Assembly (NCBI GenBank): GCA_934277845.1
Contig: CAKQVV010000036.1
Coordinates: 1-13,265, forward strand
Direction: 5' to 3'
Origin: an uncultured Clostridia bacterium
Lineage (GTDB): Bacteria > Bacillota > Clostridia > Christensenellales > Pumilibacteraceae
DNA: 13,265 nt
This document shows positions 1-5,587 of this stretch, piece by piece; position 1 is the stretch's first letter, and the number at the start of each line of letters is the position of its first letter. Made by a program: the position numbers and the translations under genes. The notes beneath the pieces were generated by a model. That model saw only the letters and a list, made by a program, of their open reading frames with translations, was not told the DNA's origin and did no database searches.

Positions 1-392
1 ACGTTCTGGTTGTCGCCCTGATCCCACTTCTTTCCGCCGACGGCAACGAAGCCGAGCAGCAGCGCGACGGTGACTACCACCGCGATAATGGGAATAACGA
101 GGCTTTGTTTATCTTCAATCGCGAGTTCTCCGATCATCGAGAACACGGCGACTAAGATAAAGCCCGCGCCGAAGTAGATGTTCAATTTCTTGAGCGGACC
201 GAAGTTTTTGCCGAACAGTCCTCTGAAAATAAACGCAAGACCGAATACGCCCGCGATAATGGTGATCGCCCAGCCGAGCGTGAACCACCCCATTGCTTCT
301 TTCGTGCCGGGGATAACCGACAACAGCCACATGACCGCGACTACGACCGCAACGAGTCCGAGCGTAAATCTGAACATAAATTTTTTACTCAT
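1..392 (-). CDS. Multi-span membrane protein, unknown function, 3' end cut by window edge
   Basis: I do not recognise this protein. The minus-strand reading frame opens with ATG at 392 and runs 130 codons to the window edge without a stop. An AGGAGGTT ribosome binding site (401-408) sits about nine bases before the ATG and overlaps the stop codon of the upstream gene. The visible part is very hydrophobic, with four likely membrane segments at about residues 8-27, 36-60, 72-90 and 98-119. A basic and polar stretch (GKKWDQGDNQ) follows and looks like the start of a cytoplasmic tail. There is no cleavable signal peptide. It is the last visible gene of the SPFH/zinc-ribbon operon, 14 bases behind its neighbour, so it is probably co-transcribed and may act at the same membrane site. 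That role is inferred from position only. Confidence 0.8.
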   Translation of the reverse strand, partial: MSKKFMFRFTLGLVAVVVAVMWLLSVIPGTKEAMGWFTLGWAITIIAGVFGLAFIFRGLFGKNFGPLKKLNIYFGAGFILVAVFSMIGELAIEDKQSLVIPIIAVVVTVALLLGFVAVGGKKWDQGDNQN

Positions 393-406
393 GGTAGTTT
401 AACCTC

Positions 407-841
407 CTATCTTAAAACTACGGTATGCGAAACGGCGGTAATTTCCTCGCCGTCGCCCAGTACTATCGTGTCGCCGTGGTGAAACTCGCGCACGAATCCG
501 CCGACGCGGACGTTGAACGATTGCACGCCGTCCGCTCCCGACAGTACGGTGTACTGACCGGGCAAAAGTTCGCCGTCCTTTTCGGCTTTGGCTGTCTTTC
601 CTACAGTCAGCACATAGTCGCCCTCACGGTGCGAAACCTTCTTTACAGAGGGTTCTTCGGCGTAACGCACGCCGTCCACGACTTTGATTTTTTCTTCTTT
701 TGCTTCGTCGGCAGGCTTGTGCTTTCTGCTCCTCGACAGCGCGAAAAACACTACCGAAAGCACGAGCAATACTACCGCGACAGCCAGCAACACTACGGAT
801 AATACCACCGAAGCGTCCGCTGCAAACAATACGTTTTTCAT
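407..841 (-). CDS. Small single-span membrane protein with soluble C-terminal domain, unknown function
   Basis: This is a 144-residue protein I cannot assign to a named family. An upstream in-frame ATG at 871 exists, but I start it at the ATG at 841 because GAAGGAG lies seven or eight bases before it; the upstream ATG has no such site. Residues about 12-37 form one long Val/Leu-rich membrane span. A basic stop-transfer patch (SRSRKHK) follows, then a short charged linker and a C-terminal domain of about 95 residues. That domain has alternating hydrophobic residues and many Gly turns, which suggests an all-beta fold, perhaps a small beta-sandwich or barrel. The positive-inside rule would put the domain in the cytoplasm. 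The gene lies 48 bases after the zinc-ribbon membrane protein and 14 bases before the next membrane protein, in one operon. No catalytic motif is visible. Confidence 0.82.
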   Translation of the reverse strand: MKNVLFAADASVVLSVVLLAVAVVLLVLSVVFFALSRSRKHKPADEAKEEKIKVVDGVRYAEEPSVKKVSHREGDYVLTVGKTAKAEKDGELLPGQYTVLSGADGVQSFNVRVGGFVREFHHGDTIVLGDGEEITAVSHTVVLR

Positions 842-855
842 GATTATCTCCTTCG

Positions 856-873
856 GGTTGACCTGCGTCAATC
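856..873 (-). other. Small intergenic hairpin in the membrane operon
   Basis: In the 48-base gap between two genes of the operon, TTGAC and GTCAA pair around a four-base loop (858-871). Two outer G-C pairs lie beyond one mismatch. The hairpin ends just before the ribosome binding site of the 144-residue membrane protein. It has no T tract, so it is not a terminator. It could tune translation or mRNA stability, or be chance. Confidence 0.25.
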
Positions 874-889
874 CATCGACCTGCAGCCG

Positions 890-2002
890 TCAGCTGCCAA
901 AATACTTGTAAAGGAAGTACAGCCCCACGACCACTGCTGCGCCGAGCAGCACCGCTACGCCGACGCGAAGCGGCGAAACGGGCGTTTTTCCCGCGACTTT
1001 ACCGTTGAATCCGTTGACGAAAAAGTTGTAAATCTTCGTTTTCCAACTGCAATGACCGACGTAAACGGGCAGCAATAAATACTTGTAAGTGATGTCGTTG
1101 CATTCGACGGAAACGTTGAACGAAGAAACCACGTCGTAACTGTACCCTGCGAGTATCGAGGCTTTTACTCTCGAATAGATCAGACTTTTCGCCTCGTCCC
1201 AGCATTTCAAGCCGTCTTTCGTGTACTGATTTGCGGTAAAACCGCTGAGGTATTCCTGCGAGTATTCCTTGCTGTTGTTGGTATCGAAAGGCTGCATTTT
1301 GTTCAGCATCGGCTGACTTATCGCCGTCGAAGCCTGAATAAGTACGTCGTCGAAGAACATGTCGTAATCGCCGCTGATATTGAAGTATCTGATATGGCGT
1401 TCTCGCACCGTTTTGCCGTTGACCTGCTTGGTCGTGTAATAATATTCGCCCAGTACTCCCGAATAATGCGAGTGAGTTGCCGTATCGAACGAAAAAGCCG
1501 GGTTATAAACGCCCTTGACATCCTCGGGCGTCGCGCTCCTTTTGAACCTGCCGGGTGCAAACAGTTTCTTTTTCGCCCACTTTCTGACGTTTTCGCAAGC
1601 CTCGTCTTTGCCTATCCTGAACGGAACGACCGCGTTCGGTTTTATGCCGGACAGCTCGTCCGTTTCCACGATATTGGTCGTGCCGCAAAACGGACACTGC
1701 TTGGCGATTTCGCGCTTGTCGAGAACTTCTTTCGCGCCGCAGTTTTCGCAACGGAAAACATGCGTTTCATTCGCCCAGGTGTTGTTTTCGCGGAGCAGCC
1801 GCTCAAACGCGAGCTCCTCGCTTCCGCGCTCTTTTATCGCCTGTTTCGTGCCGCAGTGTTCGCAGTACAAACACCCTTCACCGGGATCGAAAACCATGTT
1901 TGCGCCGCAGGCGGGGCATTTTGTGACGGCGGTTTCGTTCTCGATTTCTTCGCGATTGTACTCGTTCTCTTCGACGTAGGGATTTACGTTGTTTTCAGAC
2001 AT
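890..2002 (-). CDS. TFIIB-type double zinc-ribbon protein with C-terminal membrane anchor (YdjG-like)
   Basis: This 370-residue protein has two four-cysteine zinc ribbons near its N-terminus: C29/C32 with C47/C50, and C85/C88 with C103/C106. An acidic leader of about 27 residues precedes them. The middle (about 110-330) is a soluble domain ending in the hydrophobic and aromatic pattern LLLPVYVGHC...YNFFVNGFNGKV, typical of the zinc-ribbon proteins often mislabelled as PriA-like helicases; no helicase motif is present. Residues 347-366 form one membrane span, leaving a four-residue tail, so the protein is tail-anchored with its ribbons in the cytoplasm. It lies 29 bases after the SPFH gene. 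In B. subtilis the related YdjG, with YdjH, anchors the SPFH protein YdjI at the membrane; I infer the same partnership here. The ribosome binding site (GGGAAAA) is weak, which fits translational coupling. Confidence 0.85.
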   Translation of the reverse strand: MSENNVNPYVEENEYNREEIENETAVTKCPACGANMVFDPGEGCLYCEHCGTKQAIKERGSEELAFERLLRENNTWANETHVFRCENCGAKEVLDKREIAKQCPFCGTTNIVETDELSGIKPNAVVPFRIGKDEACENVRKWAKKKLFAPGRFKRSATPEDVKGVYNPAFSFDTATHSHYSGVLGEYYYTTKQVNGKTVRERHIRYFNISGDYDMFFDDVLIQASTAISQPMLNKMQPFDTNNSKEYSQEYLSGFTANQYTKDGLKCWDEAKSLIYSRVKASILAGYSYDVVSSFNVSVECNDITYKYLLLPVYVGHCSWKTKIYNFFVNGFNGKVAGKTPVSPLRVGVAVLLGAAVVVGLYFLYKYFGS

Positions 2003-2031
2003 ATAGTTTTCCCGTTTCGTTTATCCTGTTC

Positions 2032-3126
2032 TTAAAGTTTTTCGCCGCACTCGGGACAGAACTTCGCACCCTTTTTCACAGCCGCGCCGCACTTGGGGCA
2101 TACTGCGGCAAGTTTTTCGCCGCACTCGGGACAGAACTTCGCGCCCTTTTTTACAGCCGCGCCGCACTTGGGACAAACGTCGCCCATGGGAGCGCCGCAC
2201 TCGGAGCAGAACTTCGCGCCTTTTTTCACAGCCGCGCCGCACTTGGGGCAGGTTTCTTTTTCTTCCGCCGCCGGTTTAGCCGCGCCGGAATTTGCGTTGG
2301 CGTACATGCCGCCGAACATATTGCCCATGCCGAAGCCCATGCCCGCGCCCATAGCGGTACCCGCCATGCCGGGATTCTTCGCCGCTTCTTTCAGCGCGTC
2401 GGCTTGAGCCATAGCCATATAGGTATCCATATTGCCGCGCATCATGCCGAGTGAAGTGTTCTTGTCGAGGGCTTCTTCCAGTTCTTTCGGTAGCGAGAAG
2501 TTCTCGAATACGAGTTTGGTGAGTTCGAGACCGATTTCGTCGAAAGACTTCTGCATGGCCTCGCGCACTTTGTCGCCGAGTTCGATGAGGTTGCCCGCCA
2601 TGTCGAGAACGGGGATCTTGCTCTCGCCGATCGCGTCGCTGATGCCGGTGACGACGATACTTTTCAGCCAGTCGGTGATGTCCTGCGTGCCGAACGACGA
2701 ATTAGTACCGGAAAGTTCCTGCATGAACACGAACGGATCTTTGACTCTGAACGCATAGGAGCCGTAGCCGCGTACTCTCACCGCGCCGTAATCCTTGTCG
2801 CGGATGATGATCGGGTTCGCCGTGCCCCATTTGAGGTTGGTGAACTGCTTGGTGCTGACGAAATAGACGTCCGAGCGGAAGGGATTCTGAAAACCGTACT
2901 TCCAGCTCATGAGAGTGGTTATGATAGGTATCGAATCGGTGTCGAGTTTATAGTAGCCGGGCAGGAAAACGTCAGCCATTTTGCCCTTGTGCGCGAAGAT
3001 CGCCGCCTGCGAATCGCGGACGGTGAGCACCGAGCCTTTGCTGATGTAGTCGTTCTTCATGTCGACTTTATAAACGATAGTGTTTTTGCTGTCGTCTTTC
3101 CATTCGATGTTCTTTAAAAGTCCCAT
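2032..3126 (-). CDS. SPFH/band-7 domain protein with three C-terminal zinc ribbons (YdjI-like)
   Basis: This 364-residue protein starts with an SPFH domain of the virion-core/YdjI type at about residues 20-225. Recognisable parts are GSVLTVRDSQAAIF, FLPGYY, the KQFTNLKWGT segment and RVRGYGSYAFRVKDP. A helical stretch (about 183-250) would mediate oligomerisation. A Gly/Met-rich flexible linker (about 252-280) and three tandem zinc ribbons (residues 293-362) follow. It has no membrane span or signal peptide, so it must reach the membrane through a partner; the next gene encodes a tail-anchored zinc-ribbon protein suited to that. SPFH proteins form membrane scaffolds, and B. subtilis YdjI helps recruit PspA during envelope stress. 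No pspA-like gene is in this window. The ATG at 3126 follows a GAGG site. The gene is first in its operon, 55 bases or so behind a consensus promoter. Confidence 0.9.
   Translation of the reverse strand: MGLLKNIEWKDDSKNTIVYKVDMKNDYISKGSVLTVRDSQAAIFAHKGKMADVFLPGYYKLDTDSIPIITTLMSWKYGFQNPFRSDVYFVSTKQFTNLKWGTANPIIIRDKDYGAVRVRGYGSYAFRVKDPFVFMQELSGTNSSFGTQDITDWLKSIVVTGISDAIGESKIPVLDMAGNLIELGDKVREAMQKSFDEIGLELTKLVFENFSLPKELEEALDKNTSLGMMRGNMDTYMAMAQADALKEAAKNPGMAGTAMGAGMGFGMGNMFGGMYANANSGAAKPAAEEKETCPKCGAAVKKGAKFCSECGAPMGDVCPKCGAAVKKGAKFCPECGEKLAAVCPKCGAAVKKGAKFCPECGEKL
2035..2250 (-). repeat. Three tandem 75-base zinc-ribbon-coding repeats
   Basis: The 3' end of the SPFH gene consists of three head-to-tail copies of a 25-codon unit. 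Each copy encodes CPKCGAAVKKGAKFC followed by one residue, then ECG. Cysteines 293/296/307/310, 318/321/332/335 and 343/346/357/360 are spaced exactly 25 residues apart. The last two copies are nearly identical in DNA as well as protein, which suggests recent duplication or gene conversion. Copy number could vary between strains through slippage. Confidence 0.9.
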
Positions 3127-3187
3127 TTTTGTACCTCGCTTGTGTTTTGAAAGCCAAAGTTCAACGCTTTAACCTTTTTGTGACTAT

Positions 3188-3217
3188 ATTATACAATAAG
3201 CCGCGCCGCGTTGTCAA
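3188..3217 (-). promoter_or_regulatory. Sigma-A promoter of the SPFH operon
   Basis: On the minus strand a perfect TTGACA (3212-3217) is followed after 18 bases by a perfect TATAAT (3188-3193). Transcription would start near 3181, leaving an untranslated leader of about 55 bases before the SPFH start codon. Two perfect boxes suggest a strong promoter, unless a repressor or the 18-base spacer limits it. Confidence 0.8.
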
Positions 3218-3241
3218 CGCCGATAAGATTAGAATATGATT

Positions 3242-3275
3242 AAACCTTGACTTCAACATCATGAAATCAAGGTTT
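3242..3275 (-). terminator. Hairpin terminator after the GH43 gene
   Basis: Positions 3242-3255 pair with 3262-3275 around a six-base loop. In the minus-strand RNA the stem is 14 pairs, one of them U-G; in the plus-strand RNA the same position is a C-A mismatch. This asymmetry fits termination of the GH43 transcript, whose stop codon is 27 bases upstream. The T tract after the stem is short on the minus strand and better on the plus strand, so the element may work in both directions. It separates the GH43 gene from the next promoter. Confidence 0.6.
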
Positions 3276-3301
3276 TTTCGCTGTTTACATAATTTAAGAG
3301 G

Positions 3302-4225
3302 TTAAATCGCGTCCTTTTTTCTCACCGCGGTCAGTTTGTCGCCGTCGACGAGAATTTTCGCGATTCTCGCGGTGCGTTTGTCCGAACCCGCGGTGTTTTC
3401 TCCCCAGTCCCTGCCGTGGTAGACGCAGTACCACTCGCCTTTGTACTCGATCATGCTGTTGTGTCCCGTGCCCTCTTCCCACTCGTTCTTTTTTATGAGC
3501 GGAGCGTAAACGTCGGGCGACGGATATTTCGTGAACCCGACTTTGGTCAGGTCATTTTCGGGCGTTTCGGCTACGGCGTAACCGAGGTAGTAATATTCGT
3601 TTTCATAGCAGTTGCCGCTGTAAATCAAAAAATGTCGGTCGCCGACGCGGAAATAGAACGCGCCTTCGAGCGTATGCCAGTGCTGTCCCGGTTTGAAACG
3701 GTCGCGCCGGAAAATTTCCTCGTCCAGCGTGGGACGCACGACGGCGACGGGTTTGCCTTCCATAGTGAACGGATCGGTCATTCTGTCCACTACGATATAA
3801 GTACCTGCGCGTTCCGCGTCGTAATCGTTGGTCGAATAGAACATAAACAGTCCCGCATCGTTCTTTACGACGTGCGAGTCGATGGAGAACGGCTTTACTA
3901 TCTGTCGGGCGTTCGCAAACGGACCTTCCGGTTTGTCGGCGGTAAGCACGTGCATAGTCTGAAGGTGCGAATCCGTTTCGTCCTCGTTCATAAAGGAAAC
4001 GTACATATAGTACTTGCCGTCGATTCCGATGACGGACGGCGCCCAGTACTCTTTCTTGCCGGGAACTGCCGCGCAAATGCCGAGACTTTCCCATTGCCCG
4101 AAAAGATCGGCGGCGCGGTACAGCGCGACGCCTTTTCGTCCGGTAGCATAAACATAGAACTTGCCGTTCGCCTCGAAAACAAACGGATCCGCCTGGCTTT
4201 CGTTTTTAATGTCAATAAGTTTCAT
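3302..4225 (-). CDS. Glycoside hydrolase family 43 protein (probable arabinosidase/xylosidase), cytoplasmic
   Basis: This 307-residue protein has the expected landmarks of a GH43 five-bladed beta-propeller. QADPFV carries the general-base Asp (D13), WAPSV (61-65) is the usual blade motif, IDSHV carries the second Asp (D116), and TLEGAF carries the general-acid Glu (E187). GTGHNS (H255) and YHGRD (269-273) match conserved substrate- or metal-site regions. The whole protein is the catalytic domain, without a carbohydrate-binding module or signal peptide. It should therefore act inside the cell on imported short arabinose- or xylose-containing oligosaccharides by single-step inverting hydrolysis. 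The exact substrate cannot be read from the sequence. araD lies one gene away, which favours arabinose. The ATG at 4225 follows a GGAG site, and the gene has its own promoter and terminator, so it is monocistronic. Confidence 0.88.
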   Translation of the reverse strand: MKLIDIKNESQADPFVFEANGKFYVYATGRKGVALYRAADLFGQWESLGICAAVPGKKEYWAPSVIGIDGKYYMYVSFMNEDETDSHLQTMHVLTADKPEGPFANARQIVKPFSIDSHVVKNDAGLFMFYSTNDYDAERAGTYIVVDRMTDPFTMEGKPVAVVRPTLDEEIFRRDRFKPGQHWHTLEGAFYFRVGDRHFLIYSGNCYENEYYYLGYAVAETPENDLTKVGFTKYPSPDVYAPLIKKNEWEEGTGHNSMIEYKGEWYCVYHGRDWGENTAGSDKRTARIAKILVDGDKLTAVRKKDAI

Positions 4226-4260
4226 GATTACTCCACTTTTAATCGGATTCCTGCGGCATT

Positions 4261-4290
4261 ATTATAGCATTTTGCCGACATCGCTGTCAA
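4261..4290 (-). promoter_or_regulatory. Sigma-A promoter of the GH43 gene
   Basis: A perfect TTGACA (4285-4290) and a perfect TATAAT (4261-4266) are 18 bases apart on the minus strand. The predicted leader is about 28 bases. Just upstream (4291-4326) are two copies of a CGCG-plus-T5 motif and a six-pair CGCGGA/TCCGCG inverted repeat with an eight-base spacer (4299-4318). These could be a regulator site, but I recognise no known operator. Confidence 0.78.
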
Positions 4291-4346
4291 CGGAAAAACG
4301 CGGATTTCTCTCTCCGCGCGAAAAACCGCGAACGAAGTCGGGTTTT

Positions 4347-4377
4347 GTCATAACCGCCCGCGCCGTAACATAAGAAT
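4347..4377 (+). promoter_or_regulatory. Candidate sigma-E promoter of spoIIID
   Basis: GTCATAAC (4347-4354) lies 14 bases before CATAAGAAT (4369-4377), close to the mother-cell sigma-E pattern of an ATA-containing -35 box and a CATA-type -10 box. The leader would be about 70 bases. spoIIID is a sigma-E target in B. subtilis, which supports the call. No good sigma-A promoter is visible in front of spoIIID. Confidence 0.45.
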
Positions 4378-4452
4378 AAAGTACCAAGGCTTGCGAGCCC
4401 AAAGCGGAAAGCCGCCGACACTCGACGCCAAATCATATAAGGAAGCGGTGCA

Positions 4453-4713
4453 ATGAAAGAAAGTATCATTAAACGAACGCTTACCGAAGCGGAGTATATT
4501 TTAAGCACGAAAGCGACCGTGCGCGATACGGCAAAAGAATTTGACGTAAGCAAGAGTACAGTACATAAAGACGTATCGGAAAGATTGAAGTATATAGACG
4601 CCGCGCTGTACTCGCGCGTGAAGAAAATACTGGACTTTAATCTCGCCGAACGGCACCTTCGCGGAGGTAACGCAACCCGGGAAAAATACCTGAAACTGCA
4701 CGGGAAAACATGA
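4453..4713 (+). CDS. spoIIID: Sporulation transcriptional regulator SpoIIID
   Basis: This 86-residue protein matches SpoIIID along its length. The hallmarks are TVRDTAKEFDVSKSTVHKDV (about 22-41), a helix-turn-helix with the diagnostic SKSTVHKD recognition helix; ERLKYID; the second helical part VKKILDFNLAERHLRGGNAT; and a basic C-terminal end. SpoIIID is a small DNA-binding protein that acts in the mother cell after engulfment, activating and repressing genes of the sigma-E regulon and sigK. It is a few residues shorter than the B. subtilis protein (93). The ATG at 4453 has AAGGAAG about eight bases upstream. It is one of only two plus-strand genes in the window and sits between two sugar-related genes on the other strand, divergent from GH43 and convergent with araD. 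It indicates an endospore-forming lineage. Confidence 0.96.
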   Translation: MKESIIKRTLTEAEYILSTKATVRDTAKEFDVSKSTVHKDVSERLKYIDAALYSRVKKILDFNLAERHLRGGNATREKYLKLHGKT

Positions 4714-4719
4714 TAAACG

Positions 4720-4749
4720 AAAAATCGGCACCGAACATGCCGATTTTTT
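4720..4749. terminator. Bidirectional terminator shared by spoIIID and araD
   Basis: An 11-pair perfect stem (4720-4730 with 4738-4748) surrounds a seven-base loop. The core is TCGGCA/TGCCGA, flanked by an A tract on the left and a T tract on the right, so RNA made from either strand ends in a hairpin plus U run. It lies seven bases after the spoIIID stop and 19 bases after the araD stop. This is a textbook convergent terminator. Confidence 0.92.
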
Positions 4750-4767
4750 GATTTGTTTTCAAATTTT

Positions 4768-5466
4768 TCAGTCTTTCTTTTCCTGTCCGTAGTAGGCGTT
4801 TTTGCCGTGCTTGCGGAGGAAATGCTTGTCGAGAAGGAAGTCGTCGGCACGCTGGACGTCGGGGTTGACGAGTTCGGTCATGAGTGCCATTTTCGCGACT
4901 TCTTCGAGGACGACCGCGTTTTTTACCGACGTTTCGGCGTCTTCGCCGAAAGTAAACGCGCCGTGAGATTTGACGAGCACGGCGGGCGTTTCCAGCGGAT
5001 TGCACCCTTCAAGACTCTCGATGATCGCAAAGCCGGTATTCTGCTCGTAATCGCCGTTGACTTCTTCCTCGGTGAGCGCGCGCACGCACGGAATATCGCC
5101 GTAGAAACAATCGGCATGCGTAGTGCCGTAGAACGGAATATCCCTGCCCGCCTGCGCAAACGAAGTGGCAAAAGTCGAGTGCGTGTGAGTGATGCCGCCG
5201 ATTTCCTCGAACGCGCGGTAGAGTTCGACGTGCGTGGGTGTGTCGGACGACGGACGGAGATTACCCTCGACGACTTCGCCGTTAAGGTCGACGACAACCA
5301 TGTCTTTAATGGTCATGGTATCGTAAGGGACGCCGGACGGCTTGATGACGACCAGTCCGGATTCGCGGTCGATTTCGCTCACGTTTCCCCAGTTGAGAAG
5401 CACAAGCCCGTTCTGAACGAGTGATTTATTTGCCTGCAGTACTCTGAATTTAATATCTTCTAACAT
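4768..5466 (-). CDS. araD: L-ribulose-5-phosphate 4-epimerase
   Basis: This 232-residue class II aldolase-fold enzyme interconverts L-ribulose 5-phosphate and D-xylulose 5-phosphate, the last step of L-arabinose entry into the pentose phosphate pathway. The length matches E. coli AraD (231). The zinc site is visible as H94 and H96 in THTHST and H168 in KSHGAF. Other conserved parts are NWGNVS (25-30), KPSGV (42-46), RPSSDTPTH with D75, TTHAD with the catalytic Asp D119, and the C-terminal HGKNAYYGQ with Y226, the counterpart of the catalytic Tyr. These features favour AraD over fuculose or rhamnulose aldolases. The ATG at 5466 follows GCGGAG. It has its own promoter and a terminator shared with spoIIID, and stands alone without araA or araB in the window. 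Confidence 0.95.
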   Translation of the reverse strand: MLEDIKFRVLQANKSLVQNGLVLLNWGNVSEIDRESGLVVIKPSGVPYDTMTIKDMVVVDLNGEVVEGNLRPSSDTPTHVELYRAFEEIGGITHTHSTFATSFAQAGRDIPFYGTTHADCFYGDIPCVRALTEEEVNGDYEQNTGFAIIESLEGCNPLETPAVLVKSHGAFTFGEDAETSVKNAVVLEEVAKMALMTELVNPDVQRADDFLLDKHFLRKHGKNAYYGQEKKD

Positions 5467-5500
5467 CGGTTTTCTCCGCTATGGCGAATTGATTTATAAG

Positions 5501-5530
5501 ATTATATACTACCGCGGGTTGTCGTGTCAA
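5501..5530 (-). promoter_or_regulatory. Sigma-A promoter of araD
   Basis: On the minus strand a perfect TTGACA (5525-5530) is followed 18 bases later by a perfect TATAAT (5501-5506). The leader before araD is about 28 bases. The promoter starts only 57 bases after the MATE stop codon. I saw no clear AraR- or CcpA-type operator around it. Confidence 0.78.
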
Positions 5531-5587
5531 TATTTTAAGCGCATTTTTACGCGCCGAAACGCGGTTTTACTCTTTATTTCCGTTACT

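Noticed and set aside
890..2002. Possible PriA-like helicase or primosomal protein
   Set aside because: Only the zinc ribbons suggest it. There are no Walker or helicase motifs, and a C-terminal membrane anchor is present.
1394..2035. Plus-strand reading frame of 213 codons opposite the zinc-ribbon gene
   Set aside because: It overlaps a protein with two perfect zinc ribbons on the minus strand; the antisense frame has no motif or ribosome binding site.
2035..2250. Short tandem repeats as a possible CRISPR array
   Set aside because: The units are directly adjacent without unique spacers and encode zinc ribbons in frame.
3416..4267. Long plus-strand reading frame (283 codons) opposite the GH43 gene
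   Set aside because: It is antisense to a clear GH43 protein with intact catalytic residues, has no recognisable domain, and is Arg/Val-rich in the way expected from complementing GCG/TCG-rich codons.
5535..5556. Possible terminator after the MATE gene
   Set aside because: A GCGC/GCGC stem of four pairs around an A-rich loop is too short, and the following T run is interrupted.
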